From: JANWVO01 sp964458495
GTDB taxonomy: Bacteria; Acidobacteriota; Terriglobia; Bryobacterales; Bryobacteraceae
Direction of reading: 5' to 3'
Length of the DNA stretch: 64,000 nt
Assembly: GCA_964458495.1 (NCBI GenBank)
Contig: CAYWJB010000002.1
Span: 248,001-312,000, forward strand
The notes under the pieces were generated by a model, which was not told where the DNA came from, did not search any database, and saw nothing but the letters and a program-made list of their open reading frames with translations. This document shows, one piece after another, positions 59,596 through 64,000 of this stretch. Position numbers and translations under genes: made by a program. Numbering within the stretch: the stretch's first letter is position 1; every line of letters starts with the position of its first letter.

Positions 59596-60656
59596 TGCCG
59601 TGCCTCCGCCGGGAGCAGATCGGACTCGAGGAAGACCGCGCGCCGGATCACCTTGCGGCCGTCGCTCGTGTAAACCACGTGCACCTTGCCGTCCGGCGTC
59701 TGCACGGCGCTCGGGTAGGCGAAGGAGTCCTCGCCCTCGGCGAGGTTCTTCTTCCACGGCCAGGTCTTGCCGCCGTCCTCGCTGAGCGCGGCGGTGAGCG
59801 GCGTCCGGCGGTTCATGGAGGGATTGTAGACCAGCAGGAGCCTGCCGCTGCGGAGCCGGATCAGTTCCACGGCAGAGTTCGGGTTCGGAAGGTCCGTGTC
59901 TCGCCCCTCGGACCATGTCAGACCGCCGTCGCGTGATTCGGCGGCGACGATGAAGCCCCGCTCTCCGGGGCCATAGCCGCCTCCGCGGCGGCAATAGGCA
60001 AGCAGGTGGCCGGGAGAGAGTTCCACGGGCGAGGGTTGCAGGTTGCCGTTAGGCGAGCGGATGCGCCCGCCGGGCTTCCACTCGTCACTGCCAGGATCGC
60101 GGACCAGGAAAAACGAGAATGTCTCAGGCTCGACGCGCTCGCGGTCGCTGCCCGCCTCGTAATAGACCGGGAGGAGCCAGCGGCCGCTCGCCAGAACGAT
60201 AGGCTTGCCGCGCACCATCCAGCCCTCTTCCAGGCTCAGCAGGCCCGGATCGGACCAGGTGCGTCCGCGGTCGCCGCTCACCTTGGCGGCGATGCGCGAG
60301 GTCGACCACGTCGGGCCGAAGCGGATCACGTAGAACAGCCACACGCGCCCCGCAGGATCCTGCCAGCAGACGCCGTTGCCGGTGGAACGGAACGGATCGC
60401 GGGCGACGGCTACAGGCGGACTCCAGCGCCTGGCGCCGGCGGCGAGGCGCGAAAGAAAGACGGCGGTGGATTGCGCATACTCGCCCTCGCCGCCGTAATA
60501 GACCAGCAGCAGATCGCCGTTGTCGAGGGCACAGAGCGAAGCCGGATGTTTGTAAGGGCCGGTGGGGACCTCCGGACCGAAGATGCGCTCGGTGACGATT
60601 TCAGCTGTTGCCGGCAGAAGGAGCAGGACGAGCGGGATCAGAAGGCGCAACGGCAC
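59592..60656 (-). CDS. exported sialidase-like (BNR/Asp-box) protein
   Basis: This 354-residue protein has a signal peptide (about residues 1-18) and a propeller with at least three Asp-box motifs: SGDRGRTW, SRDGGLTW and SEDGGKTW. An N-terminal Arg typical of sialidases is not certain, so it may act on another glycan. The GTG at 60656 is five bases behind the MFS stop and has GGAGG ten bases upstream. Together with the MFS transporter it suggests uptake of a released sugar acid. Confidence 0.75.
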   Translation of the reverse strand: MPLRLLIPLVLLLLPATAEIVTERIFGPEVPTGPYKHPASLCALDNGDLLLVYYGGEGEYAQSTAVFLSRLAAGARRWSPPVAVARDPFRSTGNGVCWQDPAGRVWLFYVIRFGPTWSTSRIAAKVSGDRGRTWSDPGLLSLEEGWMVRGKPIVLASGRWLLPVYYEAGSDRERVEPETFSFFLVRDPGSDEWKPGGRIRSPNGNLQPSPVELSPGHLLAYCRRGGGYGPGERGFIVAAESRDGGLTWSEGRDTDLPNPNSAVELIRLRSGRLLLVYNPSMNRRTPLTAALSEDGGKTWPWKKNLAEGEDSFAYPSAVQTPDGKVHVVYTSDGRKVIRRAVFLESDLLPAEARH

Positions 60657-60661
60657 GGGCG

Positions 60662-61927
60662 TCAGTCCTCCAGCGGGCGCGTGGAGTCGATGAAGGGCCA
60701 GCAGAAGGCGCCGAGAAAGTAGGCGCCGGCCATGGTGAAGAGGAAGAGGTTCCAGTCGTTGCCGGTATGGGCGAGGATGAAGCCGCCGATGGAGGGCGCG
60801 AGGATGCCGGCGAAGTTGCCCATCATGTTCATGGATCCGGAGAGCGTGCCCGCGTACTTGCCGCCGACGTCCATGCAGGCGCCCCATGCGCCGGGCATGA
60901 CCAGGTCGTTGCAAAACGACGCCATGCCCATGGCGAGCATGGCGGGAACCGGGTCCTTTGTGACCGCGGACAGCAGCAGGAACACGCTGGCGCCGGCGAA
61001 GCCCGCCGCGCCCATCCATTTCCGGGCGCGGCTTACCGAGCCGAGCCAGACCGAGACGTGTTTCGCCAGAAAGCCCGCAAACATCGAGCCGACCCCGCCG
61101 AACAGGAGCGGCAGAATGGCATAGCGGGCGCTGGTCTCCATGTCCATGTGGCGCGCTTCCTGCAAATAGGTGGGCAGCCACGTGATGTAGAAGTACCACG
61201 GGTAGGTCAGCAGGAAATACTGCGCCCAGAGCAGCCACACCGAGCCGCGGCGCACCATCTTGCCCCATGGCACGTCGCCGTGGCCGGCGGCGGTCTTTTC
61301 GGCGCCTTCGAGCAGGGCCAGTTCGGCGGCGTTGACCGCGGGGTGGTCCTTCGGATTGTCGCGGTACCAGCGGAAGAAGAAAAACGCCCAGACAAGACCG
61401 ATGAGGCCGAAGACGTGGAACACGTCGCGCCAGCCCATGTAGCGGAACAGCAGCGCGAACAGGGGAGGCGTGAACGCCCCGCCCCAGCGCGCGAAGGACC
61501 ACATGATGCCCTGCGCCCGCACCCGTTCATGCACTGGCAGCCAGGTGGTGAAGGCCTTGGTCAGGTTCGGGAAGCAGCCTGCCTCTCCGGCGCCGAACAG
61601 GAAGCGGACAATCCACATGGAAACGAAGTTCCATGCCCAGCCGGTGGCGGCGGTAAAAAACGACCACCACAGCACGATGCGCATGAGCACGCGGCGCGGC
61701 CCCATCCAGTCGCCCATCCATCCGCCGGGGATCTCGAACAGGGCATAGGCAAGGGCGAAGGCAGAGAAGATGTAGCCCATCTGCTGCTTGGAGAAGCCGA
61801 GATCCTTCGAAATGAGCGGGGCAGCCTGCGAGATGGCCACGCGGTCAATGTAGGCAAGGATGGCGAGCGTGACGGCGAAGACGACCACCCAGTGTCGGGC
61901 GCGCGAGGGAGCCTGCGGCGCTGTCAT
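60662..61927 (-). CDS. MFS transporter, anion:cation symporter (sugar-acid) type
   Basis: This 421-residue protein has twelve membrane helices. The N-terminal AILAYIDRVAIS and GDWMGPRRV motifs match the ACS family of the major facilitator superfamily, which carries hexuronates, glucarate or sialate with protons. The substrate is not determined. ATG 61927 lies 14 bases behind cutA. It is followed by the sialidase-like gene. Confidence 0.88.
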   Translation of the reverse strand: MTAPQAPSRARHWVVVFAVTLAILAYIDRVAISQAAPLISKDLGFSKQQMGYIFSAFALAYALFEIPGGWMGDWMGPRRVLMRIVLWWSFFTAATGWAWNFVSMWIVRFLFGAGEAGCFPNLTKAFTTWLPVHERVRAQGIMWSFARWGGAFTPPLFALLFRYMGWRDVFHVFGLIGLVWAFFFFRWYRDNPKDHPAVNAAELALLEGAEKTAAGHGDVPWGKMVRRGSVWLLWAQYFLLTYPWYFYITWLPTYLQEARHMDMETSARYAILPLLFGGVGSMFAGFLAKHVSVWLGSVSRARKWMGAAGFAGASVFLLLSAVTKDPVPAMLAMGMASFCNDLVMPGAWGACMDVGGKYAGTLSGSMNMMGNFAGILAPSIGGFILAHTGNDWNLFLFTMAGAYFLGAFCWPFIDSTRPLED

Positions 61928-61941
61928 GAGCCCCTATCCCA

Positions 61942-62292
61942 TCACAGGGCAGCATCGTCCTGCAAGGTCGCAGGCTCGCGGAGCCCGGAGTCCATCCAGG
62001 CAAGGTAGTCCGGCTCGCCATCGACAACGGCTGCAGCGAGAATTTCCGGCAGTTCGTAGGAATGCTCGGCGCGGATCCGGCGGCGGATGTCCTCGAACAG
62101 TCCCCGGCGGGACTTGATCAGGAGGAGCCACTCGCCGCTCTCCTCGACCGCGCCGCGCCACCGGTAGACGCTGTGGATGGAGGGCAGCACCTGCACGCAG
62201 GCGGCGAGACGCTCCTCCACCAGAAGGCGCGCCAGCCGCCGCGCTTCCTCTTCCGAGCCGCACGTGGTGGATACGACGATTTTGTCCGTCAT
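61942..62292 (-). CDS. cutA: divalent-cation tolerance protein CutA
   Basis: This 116-residue trimeric ferredoxin-fold protein is linked to copper tolerance in E. coli, although its exact role is unsettled. The family motifs TTCGSEEEARRLA, LAACVQVLPSIHSVYRW and YELPEILA are present. ATG 62292 is preceded by GGAGG. A TATAAT hexamer at 62334-62329 on this strand may be its -10 element. Confidence 0.93.
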   Translation of the reverse strand: MTDKIVVSTTCGSEEEARRLARLLVEERLAACVQVLPSIHSVYRWRGAVEESGEWLLLIKSRRGLFEDIRRRIRAEHSYELPEILAAAVVDGEPDYLAWMDSGLREPATLQDDAAL

Positions 62293-62362
62293 TCTGCCTC
62301 CGGGGTGTGGACTTGCCGCGCGAAAGGGATTATAAACGAAAGTTAGACGTTTTGTTTCAGCC

Positions 62363-62683
62363 ATGAATCCGCTGGCGCGCAAACTGGGTCTGTTCGCCTT
62401 GTGCGTGGGATTTGCCGTGGTGCTGGGCTCCGCGCTGCTGAGGCCGCAGGGGCTGCCGCAGATGATGGAGCGCTACCAGGACGTGAAGCGGCTGGAGGAA
62501 GAGGTGCGGCAACTGCGCGAGCAGGTCCACCGCAAGCGGCACGAGGTGGAGCAACTGAAGGTGAGCGACGAGGCGCGCAAGCGCGCCATCCGCCAGCACC
62601 TGAACAAGGCGCTGCCCGGCGAGACGACCATCATTCTGCCGCCCGCCCCGCAAACCGGGGGCGCCGTCGCTCCCGAGCGATAA
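62363..62683 (+). CDS. FtsB/DivIC-like septum protein
   Basis: This 106-residue protein has one membrane helix (about residues 8-25), a coiled coil (about 38-68) rich in Leu, Glu, Gln and Arg, and a C-terminal PGETTIILPP stretch, the order and ending of FtsB/DivIC proteins of the division complex. Identity is by architecture only. No ftsL, ftsQ or eno is nearby. The ATG at 62363 has no clear Shine-Dalgarno site. It is divergent from cutA. Confidence 0.65.
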   Translation: MNPLARKLGLFALCVGFAVVLGSALLRPQGLPQMMERYQDVKRLEEEVRQLREQVHRKRHEVEQLKVSDEARKRAIRQHLNKALPGETTIILPPAPQTGGAVAPER

Positions 62684-62689
62684 GGCGGG

Positions 62690-62716
62690 GCGCGCCGGGC
62701 GCCGTGCCCGGCGCGC
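62690..62716. terminator. perfect 11-bp hairpin between convergent genes
   Basis: GCGCGCCGGGC and GCCCGGCGCGC pair perfectly around GCCGT, between the stop of the FtsB-like gene and the stop of the Gfo/Idh gene. It is very stable but has only TGTT afterwards. It probably serves as a shared terminator. Confidence 0.5.
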
Positions 62717-62743
62717 TGTTCGAAGAGACTTGCCGCGGACCAG

Positions 62744-63805
62744 TTACTTCAAAGTCACTGCGCGGCCGGTGCGAATGCTCTCCTTGGCTGCGTCCACGAT
62801 TTCCATGACGCCGGCGTTCAGGTCCAGCGACGTCATGCCCTCGGGCTCGCGCTTCGATTCGATGCAGTGGATCATGTAGGCGATGGGCTCGGCCTTCTCG
62901 GGAGGCAGCGCCTGCGCCGGGACCTCGCGCGCCTCCCTGCCCTGCCGCAGTTCAACCGAGCGGCTCGTCATGTAAAGGCTGCCCTTGCGCCCGAACAGCT
63001 CCAGGTCCTGAAAACTGCGCGGCAGGTCCCATGAGGCTTCCAGCAGCGCGACGCCCTTGGGGTAGGACAGCACGATCAGCGATGTGTCTTCCACCTTGGG
63101 GAACTCGTCGGGGCGGAGGCGGTGCGCGACGGCGTAGACGGAAGCCGGGCGCCCCAAATACATGAGGCTCCACAAGGCGTTGTAGCAGCCGAAGTCGACC
63201 AGCGCGCCGGCGCCGTTCTTGACAGGGTCCGTGAGCCACTCGAAGAAATACTTGTTCAGGCCCTTCGGCCCGCCGGGACCGCCGTGGCCGACGATGCCGC
63301 GCAGCCTCCAGACATCGCCGATTTCGCCGGCGGCGACGGCCTGCCGGATGGCCTCCGAGGCGGGCCACCAGGCCATCTGGTAATTGCACAGCACGTAGAT
63401 GCCGTGCTTGCGGGCGAGATCGCGGATCGCCAGGGAGTCCTTGTAGGTGGACGCCAGCGGCTTTTCGAACATCACATGGATCTTGCGCGGGGCGCAGTAC
63501 TGGACGATCTCGAGGTGGCGGTTGTTCTCGACGAAGGCCCAGACAATTTCGGGTTTGACGGTGTCGATCATCTTCCGCCAGTCGGAGTGGATCAGGTCCT
63601 CGGCGACGCCGCGCTTCTTCGCCTCCGCCACCAGTTCCGGCGCGGTTTCAGCGACGCCTGCGAGCCTGGCAGGCTTGCCCTGCACCATTTTGCCCAAGTG
63701 GCCCCAGACGTGGGAATGGACCAGGCCGATCACGGCGATGGTGTGCTCGCCCGCCAGGGCAGGAACGGACAGAAGGAGCGGGAGAAAGAGAAGTGCTCTG
63801 CGCAT
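62744..63805 (-). CDS. exported Gfo/Idh/MocA family oxidoreductase
   Basis: This 353-residue protein has a Sec-type signal peptide (about residues 1-20) followed by a Rossmann-like start (AVIGLVHSHVWGH) that lacks the usual GxGxxG, so cofactor binding may be altered. The conserved EKP motif (MFEKPLA) and the C-terminal sheet domain are present. The substrate is unknown. ATG 63805 is chosen because the signal peptide begins there; GGAGG lies 16 bases upstream, rather far. Confidence 0.84.
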   Translation of the reverse strand: MRRALLFLPLLLSVPALAGEHTIAVIGLVHSHVWGHLGKMVQGKPARLAGVAETAPELVAEAKKRGVAEDLIHSDWRKMIDTVKPEIVWAFVENNRHLEIVQYCAPRKIHVMFEKPLASTYKDSLAIRDLARKHGIYVLCNYQMAWWPASEAIRQAVAAGEIGDVWRLRGIVGHGGPGGPKGLNKYFFEWLTDPVKNGAGALVDFGCYNALWSLMYLGRPASVYAVAHRLRPDEFPKVEDTSLIVLSYPKGVALLEASWDLPRSFQDLELFGRKGSLYMTSRSVELRQGREAREVPAQALPPEKAEPIAYMIHCIESKREPEGMTSLDLNAGVMEIVDAAKESIRTGRAVTLK

Positions 63806-63923
63806 GAGAAAAGGTGCGTACCTCCACCCGACAGCATACGACTTCCGCCCCCCCTTGCATCCGGCCGGAAGCTGCGGCATCAGTGAAGGAATGGCTGGAG
63901 ACTGCGGGCTCCGGCAGAGATCT

Positions 63924-63952
63924 TTGTTTCGCCAGGCCGGATTTGTGATACA
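63924..63952 (+). promoter_or_regulatory. candidate promoter for a gene beyond the right edge
   Basis: TTGTTT (63924-63929) and GATACA (63947-63952) are spaced by 17 bases, with TGT before the second giving an extended -10 shape. An ATG at 63991 follows a GGGCTGGG stretch and may start a plus-strand gene that runs off the window. Confidence 0.3.
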
Positions 63953-64000
63953 GTGATCCACCAATCCAGCACGGCAGCATCAGGGCTGGGATGATTCGAG

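Noticed and set aside
1..64000. Insertion sequences, prophage, CRISPR arrays or toxin-antitoxin modules
   Set aside because: No transposase, integrase, cas gene, regularly spaced repeats or recognised toxin family is visible.

Overview
The window is a stretch of high-GC bacterial chromosome with about 57 supportable protein genes, one tRNA gene and no recognisable mobile element, CRISPR array or rRNA. The mix suggests an Acidobacteriota genome of the Solibacter/Bryobacter type. It combines Tat- or Sec-exported Gfo/Idh/MocA oxidoreductases and lactonase-like propellers, a secreted DPP4-type peptidase, exported carbohydrate-active proteins, and a classical rod-shape (mre/mrd) gene set. The taxonomy is an inference from gene content and composition; no marker gene was compared with a database. 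Coding density is high and neighbouring genes often overlap by 1-4 bases (ATGA, GTGA, TTGA, TGATG), so translational coupling is common here.

Layout, left to right. 0.2-12.9 kb is mostly exported or unknown proteins: a lone [2Fe-2S] subunit, a penicillin-acylase-family hydrolase, a NusG paralogue (UpxY type), a TonB-like protein, a DUF3592-like protein, an esterase, a GH43-like protein, two coupled small membrane proteins and an M24 peptidase. 13.0-17.2 kb holds valS, nadC and birA. 17.3-21.7 kb holds a flippase-like membrane protein, then an overlapping trio: Tat-exported Gfo/Idh oxidoreductase, secreted PIG-L deacetylase and selA. 21.7-24.5 kb is an arginine operon argF-argH-argR on the minus strand, with a strong ARG-box palindrome in front of argF. 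24.6-28.6 kb has a DPP4-family peptidase head-to-head with ruvX-mltG and an unknown gene. 28.6-32.6 kb has a lactonase-like propeller, then an NlpC/P60 hydrolase coupled to a dipeptide-epimerase-like enzyme that resembles a murein-peptide salvage pair. 32.7-36.0 kb is aminopeptidase P, accB, accC and a small unknown gene. tRNA-Ser(GGA) lies at 36.3 kb.

36.7-50.2 kb is the cell-shape and RNA-processing block, largely on the minus strand: mreB-mreC-mreD, two unknown membrane-anchored proteins, mrdA (PBP2), rodA, and an RNase E/G with a very large low-complexity insert in its S1 domain. The mre and mrd halves are separated by a plus-strand gene for an exported ankyrin/LssY-C-like protein. 50.2-52.9 kb has a zinc-ribbon protein coupled to an exported propeller, and a Kef-type antiporter. 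53.3-57.4 kb is the nitrogen cluster amt-glnB-glnD. 57.5-59.4 kb has glgC and infC, which face each other; infC has a leader with an intrinsic-terminator-like hairpin and no rpmI-rplT behind it. 59.6-63.8 kb has cutA, a sugar-acid-type MFS transporter and a sialidase-like protein in a row, an FtsB/DivIC-like protein, and a second exported Gfo/Idh oxidoreductase.

Functional links: BirA would biotinylate AccB Lys132; GlnD would uridylylate the PII protein on Tyr51, and PII would gate Amt; ArgR would repress its own operon; MreBCD, PBP2 and RodA form the elongasome, and MltG, NlpC/P60 and the epimerase act on murein and its fragments. The best leads for something undescribed are the RNase E/G insert, the unknown genes embedded in the mre-mrd cluster, the selA/PIG-L coupling, the exported epimerase/NlpC pair, and the infC leader. 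No complete new system is obvious.
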